64,000 bases of DNA from Candidatus Poribacteria bacterium (GTDB taxonomy: Bacteria > Poribacteria > WGA-4E > GCA-2687025), in assembly GCA_026004875.1 (NCBI GenBank), contig BPJZ01000002.1:98995-162994 (forward strand). The letters run 5' to 3'. Shown here in pieces: positions 10,416-21,464 of the stretch (positions within the stretch are counted from its first letter, which is position 1; each line of letters starts with the position of its first letter). The notes below the pieces were generated by a model. The model ran no database searches, had not been told where the DNA came from, and saw only the letters and a list, made by a program, of their open reading frames with translations. The translations under genes and the position numbers were made by a program.

Positions 10416-11261
10416 GGGCGCAAAGACCAACCGATCCGGTGGCCTACGCCGACGCAACCGACCGACTGTTTTGGGCGGTGATGGCTCCGTTTCGGCCACA
10501 GGCGCTTCCAGAACCGCCGGAGGGGCACCGGTTCTACGCAGAGCGGTGCCAAGGCGCAAGAGGGCCTGTCCTAGAGTTGGGGGTGTGGTACCGGAGAGCT
10601 GAGCAGCGCTCTGGCTCGAATCGGTCTAGAGGTGGTCGCTGTCGATCGGGTTTCGGCGATGCTTCAGGAGGCACGGCGGCGAGCCGACGCGCTCCCGAAC
10701 AGAGAGAGGGAACGCCTTGCTTGGGTACAGGCCGATCTTCGCCGTCTCCGGCTCTCTCGCCGGTTTGATCGGGTTCTGCTTCCCTTGGGCACCTGGGAGA
10801 GTCTGCTGACGCCGGAGGATCAGCTTCAGGCCCTTCGGGTCGTTCGGGCGCACCTGTCCCCTGCGGGCCTGGCGTTTTTGGACCTGTCCGACCTGAGTCC
10901 GGAGGAGCTGATCGGTGAACCTGTCCGCGGGACAGCGCCGTTATTCTTTTTAAGTGAGTCTTTGGCCCCTAACGGCGAGCGAGAAGAAACACTGGCCCTC
11001 TTTTTCACGCGACGGCTGGACCTTGATCGCCAGTGGAGGATCGAAGAGTACACTCTTGAGCGCTTTGACCGAGGAGGGAAGCTGCGCGGTCGGCTCCATG
11101 TGCCCCGGATTCGCCGTTGGAGCCACCGGTACGAGATGGAGCATCTGTTCGCCCGTGCCGGTCTAGAACCGGTCGAGCTGCTGGGCGACTTCTCCAGCGG
11201 CCCGTTTGCTGCCGGAGGTCGCCAGATATGGACGCTTCGCATCGTCGAACCCACGGGATAA
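10412..11261 (+). CDS. Class I SAM-dependent methyltransferase (copy 2, frameshifted)
   Basis: Paralogue of the preceding gene and translationally coupled to it through an ATGA overlap. Removing one G from the G-run near 10580 restores motif I as LELGCGTGELSSAL, and the frame then continues through ADLRRLRL and the shared C-terminal pattern RYEMEHLFARAGLEPVELL and GRQIW. About 280 residues after correction. The first 50 residues (TDRLFWAVMAPFRPQ) differ from copy 1, so substrate choice may differ. Function beyond methyl transfer is unknown. Confidence 0.75.
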
Positions 11262-11309
11262 GCTATCATTAGCGGTGAGCAAACCTTCGATAATTGGAAG
11301 GGATAGTCG

Positions 11310-11520
11310 ATGCCGTTGTACGAGTACCGATGCGAAGCCTGCGGACAGACCTTCTCCTTGCTCCGGAGGTTTTCGGAGCGAGAAAAGGCGGCCGCCTGTC
11401 CGCACCTGCGGCTCAACGGAGACTCGTCCGGTCTTCTCAACCTTCTCCGCCGGCGGGAAAGAGAGCAGCTCGACTCGATCCCAGGCGGGCGGATGCTCCA
11501 GCAAGAGTCCATTCCGCTGA
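11310..11520 (+). CDS. FmdB-family zinc ribbon protein (frameshifted)
   Basis: The N-terminus MPLYEYRCEACGQTF is the hallmark of the FmdB/CxxC_CxxC regulatory-protein family. The second zinc knuckle is split: the open frame reads CPHLRL, whereas a 1-base shift near 11405 gives a CGSTETRPVFSTFSAGG continuation that ends at a TGA at 11518. Corrected length is about 70 residues, normal for the family. Such proteins probably bind zinc, and their role is poorly defined. An AAGG-type site precedes the start. Confidence 0.7.
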
Positions 11521-11534
11521 GCGTCCTGAGAAGG

Positions 11535-11553
11535 GCCGGATCGGGAATCCGGC
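11535..11553 (+). other. Perfect 7-bp stem-loop after the FmdB gene
   Basis: GCCGGAT and ATCCGGC flank a 5-base loop just after the FmdB-family stop. There is no following T-run, so it is not a classical intrinsic terminator; it may stabilise the 3' end or be incidental. Confidence 0.3.
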
Positions 11554-11639
11554 GGGCTGTGGATTGACTGACAAGGAGGAAGGGGTCGGCCCCGTGCGAT
11601 CGGGAGCGCTTTCCGACCGCCGTTCCGAACGGCTGGCGA

Positions 11640-12304
11640 TGTTGCAAGTGCTCAACTTGACGATGCGGTACGGGGATCGGCCCCCCGATCTTCGAAGGGG
11701 CCTCGTTCACCGTTGAGGCCGGGGAGTTTGTCTTCTTGACCGGTCCAAGCGGCGCAGGCAAAACAACGCTGCTGCGGCTGCTGTTTCGCGATCTAGTGCC
11801 CACCTCCGGGGAGATTATCGTCGCCGGAATGAACCTTCGACGGCTGAACGCCCGGCAGCTAGCCCACTTCCGGCGACGGATCGAGTGGTCTTTCAGGACT
11901 TCAAGCTGTTGCCCCGCCGAACGGTGTTTGAAAACGTCGCGTTGGCGCTTCGGGTAACCGGGATGTCCCCCCGTCACATTCGGCGACGGGTGGACGAGAT
12001 CCTTCCCCGGGGTGGGGGTTGGCCCCACCGTCGGGACGCCTACCCGGAGGAGATCTCCGGAGGGGAGCAGCAACGGGTTGCGATCGCTCGCGCGACGGTT
12101 AACAACCCCCTCATTCTGCTAGCCGACGAGCCGACCGGAAATCTGGATCCGGTGCTCTCAGTAGAGATCATGGACCTGTTTGAGGGGTTCAACCTTCGGG
12201 GCACGACCGTTCTCGTAGCCACCCACGACACGAAGATGGCCTTGGAACGAGGAAAGCGCATCCTGCGAATCGAAGGTGGTCGGATCGTGGAGGGGCTCCG
12301 ATGA
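11640..12304 (+). CDS. ftsE: Cell division ABC transporter ATP-binding protein FtsE (frameshifted)
   Basis: FtsE couples ATP hydrolysis to FtsX to activate periplasmic peptidoglycan hydrolases at the septum. Visible motifs are Walker A GPSGAGKTT, Q-loop VFQDFKLL, signature SGGEQQRVAIARA, Walker B ILLADEPTGNLD and the switch histidine in ATHD. Three indels interrupt the frame, near 11690 (after MRYGDRPP), 11885 (before VFQDFKLL) and 12010 (in the GVG region). An upstream GTG at 11595 is a possible earlier start. The stop overlaps the ftsX start (ATGA), as in most bacteria. Confidence 0.85.
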
Positions 12305-13195
12305 GATTTTGCTCAGCGAGGCGTTCCTCAATGTACGGCACGGAGGGGTGGTTAGCCTCCTGGCGATGGCGATCGTAGCGCTGACGGCGGTTTTGTTCTC
12401 GGCGCTGACCGCCGTTGGCAACACGGTGCAAGGGGAGGGTCCGCTCCTTGGAAGAGACCCCTGCTATAGTCGTCTTCCCCCGCGACGCGCTCCCGGAGGA
12501 GGAGGTCCGACGACTTGACGCTTTGATCCAGGAGATGCCGGGGGGTACTGCGGACGGTTTACGTCTCCAAGTCGGAGGCGTTTGCGCGGGCTCGGCGGAT
12601 GTTCGGCGAGGAGGGGAGGTTGCTTCTGGAGGGCTTTGAGGAGGAGAATCCCCTCCCCCGCTCGATCGAGGTGTACCTAGAACCGGAGCGGCGCAATCCG
12701 GAGGCCATTGGACCGCTGGTCGCCGAGCTCCGCACCCTCGAGGGCATCGAGCGGGTCTCCTACGAGCGACGTCAGTTAGAGCTGCTCCAGCGGATCCGCA
12801 CCGTTGTCTACGCAATCGGCGGGCTGATCGTCGTCATCGCCGTGGTAGTGGTGGCCCTCTCGATCATGCTGACCATCTACGCCCGGCGAGAGGAGCTGAT
12901 GATCCTCCAACTGGTCGGCGCCACGTACGCCTTCATCCGGGTGCCCTTATTGCTACAAGGATGTGTTCAGGGCCTTCTGGGATGCGCCGCAGGGTTGGGG
13001 ATCTCTTATCTCTTCTACCACCTTTATGGCGCAACGCTTGGGCTGAGCCTCTTTTTAACACCGGAGCAAAGCGCGGGGATGTTGACGGGAGCAACGTTAG
13101 TGGGGACGGTGGGTGGGATGATCCCTCTTCGGCGCCGGATTCGGTTTTTAGGGGGGCTGAAGGCTCTGGGCGGATGCGTACGGTGTTCTCTTTGA
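12301..13195 (+). CDS. ftsX: Cell division protein FtsX (frameshifted)
   Basis: Integral membrane partner of FtsE. The first helix lies at LLAMAIVALTAVLFSALTAV, followed by a periplasmic domain (RSIEVYLEP, RTLEGIERVSYER) and the three C-terminal helices, with the family segment IYARREELMILQLVGA between them. About 295 residues after correction. Indels lie near 12312 (a T-run in the first codons), near 12430 and near 12545. The coupling with ftsE by ATGA supports the assignment. Confidence 0.82.
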
Positions 13196-13219
13196 TCCGT
13201 TTGCCGGAGTCGCTATCAT
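13192..13219 (+). promoter_or_regulatory. Possible promoter before the TPR-recO-glyQS genes
   Basis: TTGATC at 13192-13197 and TATCAT at 13214-13219 are spaced by 16 bases, in the short gap after ftsX. It could give the downstream housekeeping genes their own transcript. Leader length to the ATG at 13242 would be short. Confidence 0.35.
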
Positions 13220-13241
13220 AGGAGGCAGAAGGGCGCCGACG

Positions 13242-13839
13242 ATGCAACCTCCGGGTTTCGACGATCCCAGCTTGCTGCGCGAATGGTGGGTTCAGGCCTT
13301 CCTGGACGTGACGGAGATCCCTGACGAGCGGGGTGATCGAGCTGGTGCGTCGGCTCCGTCCGGTGGAGGAGCTTCTTGAGGCGCTCCAGTCGGACGAGGA
13401 GGAGGTGCGCTCTCGAGCCCGCCAGATGCTGGCGCTTCTTTGGCGGGAGCAGGCAGGGGAGGCCGCAATGGAAGAGGTCGAGGCCGGCCTGCGCCTTCTG
13501 GAGAACCGGATGTTCCAGGAGGCGGTTGAGCACTTCTCCCAGTTGATTGAGCAGTTTCCCGCCTTTGCGGAGGCGTACCGCTATCGAGGGGAGGCGTGGT
13601 ACCGACTCGGCCGGTACCGCGAATCCATCCTCGACCTGCTTCAGGCGCTCAAGCGGAATCCCCACCACTACGAAGCGTGGGCCGATCTGGGGAGAAGCTT
13701 TGTCCAGATGGGCTTGTACCGAAACGCGTTGACCGCCTTTCGTCGCGCCCTTCAGATAGACCCGTACGCCGCTGAGCTGCGCGAGTACATCGCCTACTGC
13801 AGGCAGGAGCTGGCCGGCGAGGGCAGCAATGGCCATTGA
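13242..13839 (+). CDS. Tetratricopeptide repeat protein (frameshifted)
   Basis: About 199 residues after correcting one indel near 13333, where a G-run separates FLDVTEIPDERG from VIELVRRLRPVEELLEAL. The C-terminal half holds at least three TPR units (RMFQEAVEHFSQLIEQFP, RYRESILDLLQALKRNP, LYRNALTAFRRALQIDP), a protein-protein interaction scaffold. There is no signal peptide, so it is probably cytoplasmic. The stop overlaps the recO start by 11 bases. Confidence 0.7.
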
Positions 13840-14667
13840 GCAGGACGCCGCAATCGTGCTCCGCTCCTTTCCTTACGGCGAGGCGGATCGAATTCTCCTT
13901 TTGGGCACGCCCCCGCGCTTTGGCAAATTGCGGGTGATCGCCAAGGGAGCGCGCCGCCCCAAGAGCCGGTTTGGGGCTTCCGCTCAGCCTTTTCAGATCG
14001 GGCAGGCGGTCTTTTTATCTTAAGCCGACCCGCGAGATTCAACTGTTGAGCGCCTTTGAGACGACCGAACCGCTCAGCGGACGAATGGGCGACCCGCTCC
14101 GGCTGGCGTACGCCTCGTACTTTTCTGAGCTAGCTGAAGCGGCTCTGGTCGAGGGAGAGCCCAATCCGCGCCTGTTTGAGATGATCTGCGCCGCCTTCAG
14201 GACGCTGAGCGAGACGGAGAAGGGGGCCGTTCTTCAGACGCTGGCCCGGGCGGTCGAGCTCAAGCTGCTGGCGATGACCGGCCACCGTCCCCAACTGGAC
14301 CGGTGTGTTCTCTGCGGAGCGGAGCCGGCCGGAGCCCAGCGGGTAGCGATCAGTCCCCTCCCTGGGCGGAGGGATCTGCGCCAGCCACCGCGCCAGTCGA
14401 TCGGTAAGAACGATCGGCCTTGAGACGGTCCGATGGGCCGAAACGCTCCTGAAGGCTCGCTTCATTGAGGTGGAGAACCTCCCTCGGCCCTCGACGAGAG
14501 CCCAAAACGAGTTGAAGCGACTGCTTCGCGAGATGATCCTCTTTCACTGGGAGATACGGCTGCGGACGGCGGAGTACCTGGACGCCCTCGAAGAGGAGTG
14601 GGAGGGCTTTTCTGCTCCCCTCCGTCCGGGGTCCCCACTCGCTTCACAGGGAGGAAGGTTCCTGATG
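13829..14667 (+). CDS. recO: DNA repair protein RecO (frameshifted)
   Basis: RecO loads RecA onto SSB-coated DNA with RecR. The N-terminal OB fold begins [18 protein letters not shown] and continues [15 protein letters not shown], both typical. After an indel near 14021 (a T-run) the helical domain follows, with a partial zinc knuckle CVLCGAEP. Another frame change near 14360-14400 precedes the C-terminal helices. No stop appears in the final frame before glyQ. A TGA overlapping the glyQ ATG as TGATG in a neighbouring frame is the likely true stop, so the apparent RecO-GlyQ continuity is probably another indel. Confidence 0.8.
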
Positions 14668-17667
14668 ACGTTCCAGGAGATCATCGAACGTTTGAACCGT
14701 TATTGGGCCGAGCACGGATGCTTAATTGTTCAACCGTACGACATCGAGGTGGGCGCTGGGACGTTCAACCCGGCCACCTCGCTTCGGACGCTCGGTCCGG
14801 AGCCTTGGCGGGTTGCTTACGTGGAGCCCTCTCGTCGCCCTACCGACGGGCGGTACGGCGAGAATCCCTACCGACTGGGCCACTACTACCAGTATCAGGT
14901 CATCCTCAAGCCGGCGCCGCCGGACAGCCAGGAGCTGTATCTGAACAGCCTTCGGGCGTTGGGCTTGGACCCGCTTCGGAACGACTTCCGGTTTGTCGAG
15001 GACGACTGGGAATCGCCAACGTTGGGCGCCTCCGGCCTCGGGTGGGAGGTCTGGTGTAACGGCGCGGAGATCACCCAGTTACACCTACTTTCAGCAGATC
15101 GGCAGCATCGAGCTGGACCCCATCTGCGTCGAGCTCACCTACGGCCTGGAGCGACTGGCGATGTACCTCCAGGACGTGCCCTCGATCTTCGAAATCCGCT
15201 GGAACGAAAGAGGTCACCTACGGGGAGGTGCACCATCAAACGGAGGTGGAGGTACACCCGCTACTACCTGGAGCAGTCGACGCCGGAGCGGCTATTTCAG
15301 TGGTTCCAAGATTACGAGGCGGGAGTGTCTGCACTGCGTCGGTCAGGGGCTTGTCTGGCCGGCGCTGGACTACGTGTTGAAGGCCTCGCACACGTTTAAC
15401 ATGCTGGACGCCCGGGGGCTGATCAGCGTGAGCGAACGGGCCCACTATATCGCGCGGGTCCGGAACCTGATGCGCCGCGTTGCGCGGGCGTATGTGGAGC
15501 AACGGGAAGCGTTGGGCCATCCGCTTTTGGGCCGTTTTGGGAGCGTCCCGCTGACGGAGCAGCCTCCGGCCCGGCCGGCGGCAGAGCCGAGTCAACCGAA
15601 GGCCGACCTGCTCCTTGAGATCGGCAGCGAGGAGATTCCGGCCAGCTACATTCCTCCAGCCTTGGAGCAGATGCGCCAGGAGATGGAAGCCTGGCTTCGG
15701 GAGCAGCGCTTGGAGTTTGACGCCGTCCTGACGGCCGGGACCCCTCGCCGCCTCACGCTGGCCGTTCGGAACCTGTCCACTCGCCAGCCGGATGCAGAGG
15801 TGGAGGTCTCCGGGCCGCCGCGTCGAGTCGCCTTTGACGCTGAGGGGAACCCCACCCAGGCGGCGATTGGGTTCGCCCGAGCCCAGGGGGTGACCCTTGA
15901 GGAGCTGTACGTCCGGGAGACGGAGCGGGGGGAGTACGTCTTCGCTCGCAAACGGATTGAGGGCCGTCGGACGGGCGATCTGCTGGCCGAGTTTCTCCCG
16001 GAGCTGATCCGACGCCTGCGGTTTCCCAAAGCGATGCGCTGGGACCGCTCGCGCTTTGCGCGACCCATTCGCTGGATCGTTGCCCTCCTGGGCGACCAGG
16101 TGGTGGACTTTCCCTTCGATACGCTTCGCTCTGGCCGGACGACACGAGGGCATCGCTTTCTGTCACCCAGCCCGACGCTTGAGCTCCTGGATGCTAACTT
16201 TGAGCGTTACAAATCGCTTCTGCGGGAACACTTTGTAATCGCGGACATTCAGGAGCGGCGGGACCGGATTCGCAGCGAGGTGGCCCGGCTCCTCCGCGAA
16301 AACGGCAGCCCAGAACGGATCGACGAAGAGCTGCTTGAAGAGGTGCTGTTTTTGGTCGAAAACCCCGAAGCGGTGCTGGGGTACCTTCCGGGAGGAGCAT
16401 CTCCGGGTCCCCCAGGAGGTGCTGATCACCGCGATGAAGAAGCATCAACGGTACTTCCCCGTCTACCGACCGGATGGAAAGCTGCAGCCGAAGTTCATCA
16501 CACTCTCTAACGGGACCCTGCCAGAGGGCCGTCGGAACGTCCGATACGGAAACGAACGAGTTCTCCGCGCTCGATTGGAGGACGCTGCGTTCTACTGGGA
16601 CGAAGACCGAAAGCGCCCCTTGGCCGATCGGGTAGAGGAGTTTAAAGCGGATCACCTTCCAAGAGAAGTTGGGATCGCTTTATGAGAAGATGGAGCGCAC
16701 CCGTGCGCTGTGTCGTGATCTTGCCGAAGAGATCGGCCTCTCTGAGGAGGAACAAAGACACCTGCTCCGGGCCGCCGAGCTGGCCAAAGCCGACCTGACC
16801 ACCCAGATGGTCTTCGAATTTCCCGAGCTTCAAGGGATCATGGGTCGCTACTACGCCCTGGAGTCCGGCGAGCCGGAGCCGGTCGCAAGGGCGATCGAGG
16901 AGCATTATCTGCCGCTCTCGGCCACCTCAGAGCTCCCCGGGACGCGCCTGGGGGCGCTGCTTTCGATCGCCGACAAGGTAGACACGCTGGTCGGTTACTT
17001 TGGGATCGGTCAAAAGCCGACCGGATCGCAGGACCCCTACTCCCTTCGGCGACAGGCGATCGGGACGCTTCGGATTCTCCTGGACAAGGGGTTACCTCTT
17101 TCTCTTTATGCCCTGGTGCACCGCGCGACGGAGCTGTACGGCTTTCCAGCGGCCGTTGAAGGGGAGGTGTTGGAGTTCTTCCAGAACCGGCTGGAGAACC
17201 TCTTGGAGGAGCGCGGCTACCGCTACGACCTGGTCGACGCGGTGTTGGCCGCCGGGTTTGACCACGTCGGAACGCTGGTGCCCCGCCTGGAGGCGTTGCT
17301 GGAGTTCCGAAACGGACCGGACTTCTCGCGCGTTTATCCGGCGCTGAACCGCACGTTGCGCATCCTCCCGGACCGAGAGCCCCGACCGGTGGACGCGGCG
17401 TTGCTTCGCGAACCGGCAGAAAAAGCCTTGGCCGAGGCGCTCCAGGCCGTTCGTCCCCAGCTAAATCGAGCCGTCCAGGAAAAGGACTACGCCGGCATCC
17501 TCCGGGAGCTGGGGACCCTCCAGGAGCCGATCGACCGATTCTTTGATCAGGTCTTAGTGATGGACCAGGACGAAAGGGTGCGAAACAACCGCCTGGGCCT
17601 CCTTGGAGAGATCGCCCGGTACGTGCTGGAGGTCGCCGACATCACGCGACTAGTGCCGGACGCCTAG
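14665..17667 (+). CDS. glyQS: Glycyl-tRNA synthetase, fused alpha-beta chain (frameshifted)
   Basis: The alpha part starts [19 protein letters not shown] with [15 protein letters not shown] and [14 protein letters not shown], the class II catalytic core. The beta part starts [19 protein letters not shown] after a linker rich in Pro and Ala. The junction (about 15,500-15,620) lies inside one uninterrupted frame, so the fusion itself is not created by an indel. The HD-like and anticodon-binding regions follow ([26 protein letters not shown]). Frame changes near 15080, 15215, 15250, 15325, 16390 and 16645 interrupt it. About 1,000 residues in total. The ATG at 14665 has an AGGAAGG upstream. Confidence 0.88.
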
Positions 17668-19885
17668 TCAGGGACGAGGGGTGCGGAGGATCAACGGCGC
17701 CTGGTCCAGATAGGGGCGGACGAGATCCCGCATCAGCTCCGCATCGCGCCGCTCCTGAAACCCTTCCAGGAGCACCCGATGCCAGATTTTGCCCTCCAGC
17801 GTAATCGTCTCCAGGACCGGGCGGAACCCGACCTCCTGGAGACGGCGGGCCAGCTCCTCGGCGCTCCGATTGTCTTGGAAGGAGCCCAGCAGCAGCCGAT
17901 ACTGAACTCCGGTCGTCTCCGTCCGGGGCTGGAGTCGGGGATGATCTCGCTCGGCGAGGACCAGCCGAAGCGTTCCCGGCGAGCCTGACGCGGCGTCCTC
18001 CGGACGGCGGATGATCGTCACTCGCTCCAGCTCAACTCCCCGCGCCATCAGGTCGTTCCGAACCGCCTCCAAACGCGATTCGGTCAACTTGGAGGTCTCC
18101 AAGTCGGTGGAATAGAGGTAGGCGGCCAGCTCCGGCGCGGCCAGAAGCACGCTTGCGACGCGATCCAAGAACTGCACCAGGTCGGCGTGCATCGCCGCTG
18201 TAGAGATCCGAAACGCCCCCGGCGGGATCGTCGCCTCCCAACGGGTCGGATGATCGGTCCGAGTAAAAGGCCGCGGATCTAACACGGGGAGTCTCCGCTC
18301 GACGCTGATGGCGTTTCCTGCCTCGTCCTTGGCTCCGAATCGAATCGTATAGACCTCCCCGGCCCGAACCCGTCGCTCCCATCGCTGCCAGTAACGGGTC
18401 GACGGAACCGGTGCCCCGCCTCCGTCGGCGACGATGGTTCGCCCCCCCTTGCAGGATCGCCAGCGACCATTCGACGACTCGGTTGTCGTCCTCGGCACGG
18501 AGATCAATTCGCACCGGCGGCTGCTCGCCCCGAGCTGGGGTCAGCAACGGCGGGTCGAGCTGGACCCGCAGCGCCGGGGGACGCGTGTCCACCGCGAGCA
18601 CGCCGTGAGCGTACTCCCGACCGGCGCCGTCCAGGAGCCGCCAGAAGTACCGCCCGTCGGGGAACGGCTCCCCGTCGGCGTTCAACCCACGCCACTCCAT
18701 ATCGACATTTCGCTCCTTGGGCGTGAACTCCCAGACGGGAGCCCCCCGCCGGTCCCAGAGGATCAGTCGCGCGCCGGGGGGGAGGTTAACACCGCGCAGC
18801 CGGACCCGATCCTGAACGCCGTCCCCGTTTGGGCTGATCACCTCCAGATCAGGACGGACGAATCGCCCCTGGGCATCCGGGAGGACAAATCCCCCCTGAG
18901 AAGGGATCAACCCCTCATCATCTGGCCCCGGCCCTAACGGCGCAACGACCTCCACGGAAAGCAGGTGACGGAAGAGCTCTTCAGCGCTTGGGTCTTGGTC
19001 CACCAGGAGCGCGTAACTCACCGTTGCTGGACCGATTCGACTTCCGAGGCCCCAGGAGAGGACTCCCTTGCCGAATCGCTCCCGCGCGACCGGTGCGCGA
19101 TACCCCGCGCGGAGCTGCGCCCACTCCCGCGGCGCCCATTCAACGCCGCCGGCCCAGAACCAGCGCTCTAGGGGGGAAAGGCTCCGATCTGGAACGTAGC
19201 TCCAGGCGCTCACCAGCCGAAGCCGCCCGCGCCACTGCCCTTCCAGTCCCAGCTCGACAAGAGGAGGCGTCCGATCGGAGGGAAAGACTCGATTGGGAGC
19301 GCTGCGCAGCTGCAGGCCGAAGCGCTCGACGCCTGCAAAGACCGCAAGACGACTAACGTCGTCGCCGAAAGCCCGCACCCAACCGAACCCCTCCGCCGCC
19401 CAACCGGAGTAGCGACGCCCAGCAAGCCACTGAGTTTCGTGACGCAGGCCGCCGCCCAACCGGAGGAATTCCAGCGGCCGACCGGCGTAACCAAGGCGGA
19501 CCCGTCGCGCCGCCTGAGGGGTATTCCAGCGCCGCCAGAGGACCTCCACCCCTCCCTGTCCCGCTCCGGCGCGGCCAAAGCACAACACAAAGGCCCCCCA
19601 CGCCCCCGGCCCCAGGAGCGGCCCGTCCGACCAGCGACCGCGGAGAAACGTCCGCCCCTCCGATCCAGAGATTGAATACCAAAGCTCGTCCTCCGGAAGC
19701 GATCCCCCCAGCGCTTCAACGCGTGCGTCCAGCGAGGGGAAGCGACGCTCCTCCCATTGGGAGGCTTCCAGCCATTCGTCCTCGGAGGCGGCACGTCCCC
19801 AAACAGACGAAAGCGGCGCCCAGATGACCCAGAAGACAAGCGCCAGGAAGAGAAAACGGAGCGCCCTCCGCCGAAAGCCCCTCAC
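17668..19885 (-). CDS. Outer-membrane-type protein: beta-barrel, FlgD-like Ig, OmpA-like and SPOR domains (frameshifted)
   Basis: The corrected protein is about 738 residues. A basic signal peptide (FLFLALVFWVIWAPLSSVWG) leads into about 300 residues of alternating amphipathic strands resembling PorV/PorQ-type barrels. An Ig-like segment with SPNGDGVQDRV and DGRYFWRL follows (FlgD-like or CHU_C-like), then an OmpA-like domain (ISTAAMHADLVQFLDRVASVL, ending in a RLEAVRNDLMARGVELERV helix), and a C-terminal SPOR domain (VQYRLLLGSFQDNRSAEELA). OmpA and SPOR domains bind peptidoglycan, so it may tether the outer membrane or act in division. One indel lies at a C-run near 18450. The start GTG overlaps the nuoN stop (GTGA). 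Confidence 0.65.
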
Positions 19886-21445
19886 CGCCTGAAGGGCGTT
19901 CCGAGCGTCGGGGAGACCGAGGAAGAAAGCGAAGCGGACGCTTCGACCTGAACGACGGGAACGCCTAGCTCCTCGCGGCTCCACAGAAGCCCCAGCACAA
20001 AGGTCGGAATGAGCAGAACCAGCATCAACCCTACAAATGCCGGATGCGCCCGGACCGGCCGGTCCTCCACCGCCGAATCGAAGCACATCGTCTTGACGAC
20101 GTAAAGATAATAGTACAGCGAGATCGCCGTGTTCAACAGCGCCGCGACAACCAACCACAGGTGGCGCCCTCCTGCGATCCCCTCGGCCTCTAGGCCCGCA
20201 CGGACAAAGGCTTCAAAAAGATAAAGCTTGGCCCAAAATCCGGCAAAAGGCGGAATCCCGATCAGCGAGAAGAGAAAGATGCTCAACGCAACCGCTAAAA
20301 ACGGCGAACGGCGCAGCAGTCCGGCGTAATCGGCAATCATCTCAGAGTTCAAGCGCTCAGGCTCAGCCAGATGCTGAACGACGTAAAAGGCCCCTAAGTT
20401 CATGAAAAGGTAAGCAACAAAGTAAAACCCAACGGCGGCCATTGCCTCGGCCCGAACGGCCGGATTGGCCAGGGCGACGACTCCCATCAGCAGATATCCG
20501 CCGTGGGCAATGCTGGAGTAGGCCAGCAGACGCTTCATGTTCCGCTGGCCGATCGCTGCCAGGTTGCCGATGGTCATCGTCAGAAGACTGATCAGCGCCA
20601 GCAGCAGCGGCCATTGGGTCGCTAGAGCGATCGCCCGATCGCCGAAGGCTTCGTCGAAGAACCGAAGGGTCAACGCGAAGGCCCCTGCTTTGGAGGCGAC
20701 CGAGAGGAAGGCGGTCACCGGTAACGGCGCGCCCTCGTACACGTCCGGCGACCACATATGAAACGGCACCGAGGCCAGCTTGTAGCCCAACCCGGCCAGC
20801 ACAAAGAGCAGCGCCAACACAACCGCAAGCGGCGAGGCCCCGGCCAAAGCCGCCGGCAACTCGGCCAGGTCCAGCGTCCCGCCGATTCCAAACAGCAGCG
20901 AAAGGCCAAAAAGCATCACGCCAGAGGCTACCGCTCCATAGATGACGTACTTAAACGAGGCCTCCGCCGAGCGGCTCTGACCACTGAGGAAGCCGGCAAG
21001 AACATAAGAGCTCAAGCTCGCCGTCTCCATGGCCAAATAGAGCATCAAAAGGTTGGCGGCTCCGGCCATCAACACCATCCCCAGCGCTGCAAAGACCACC
21101 AGGACGAAAAACTCTCCCCGGAAGGCGTCGAAGACCTCCGGCGAACGGATCGACACCAAGCAGGTCAACAGGGCCGTTCCTAAGATCACCAGCTTGAAGA
21201 ACCAGGCGAGGCCGTCGTCGGCGACCATGCCATAAAAAAAGCCGCCCGCCGCTGGGCTCGCGAAAGGCCACGATTCCCAGCACCAAGGCGCAGAGGAGCG
21301 CCGCCGCGCCGCCGACCACCTCGCCGCGCCGGCGTCGAACAACTAGGTCCAGAACAATCAGGAGCAGACCCCCCGCAGCTAAGATCAGCTCCGGCAGAAA
21401 GGCCGCCAGACTTTGGACGTTTCCGATACGGGCCGCCGTCCCCAT
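19882..21445 (-). CDS. nuoN: NADH-quinone oxidoreductase subunit N (frameshifted)
   Basis: Antiporter-like membrane subunit of complex I; about 14 helices. Family segments include LYLAMETASLSSYVLAGF, the lysine-bearing FKYVIYGAVASG, LGYKLASVPFHMWSPDVYEGAP and AYSSIAHGGYLLMGV. One indel near 21255 separates the first 75 residues from the rest. The C-terminus runs through the last helix and ends at an overlap with the outer-membrane gene. About 520 residues after correction. Confidence 0.9.
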
Positions 21446-21464
21446 CGTGGCTTCTCCCTCCGGC

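Noticed and set aside
10826..12073. Antisense frame of 415 residues across the second methyltransferase, FmdB and FtsE
   Set aside because: Crosses three recognisable plus-strand genes, is Arg/Ser-rich and has no family pattern.
14470..14700. RecO-GlyQ fusion
   Set aside because: The glyQ ATG with AGGAAGG overlaps a TGA (TGATG) in the adjacent frame; an indel near the RecO end explains the lack of a stop.
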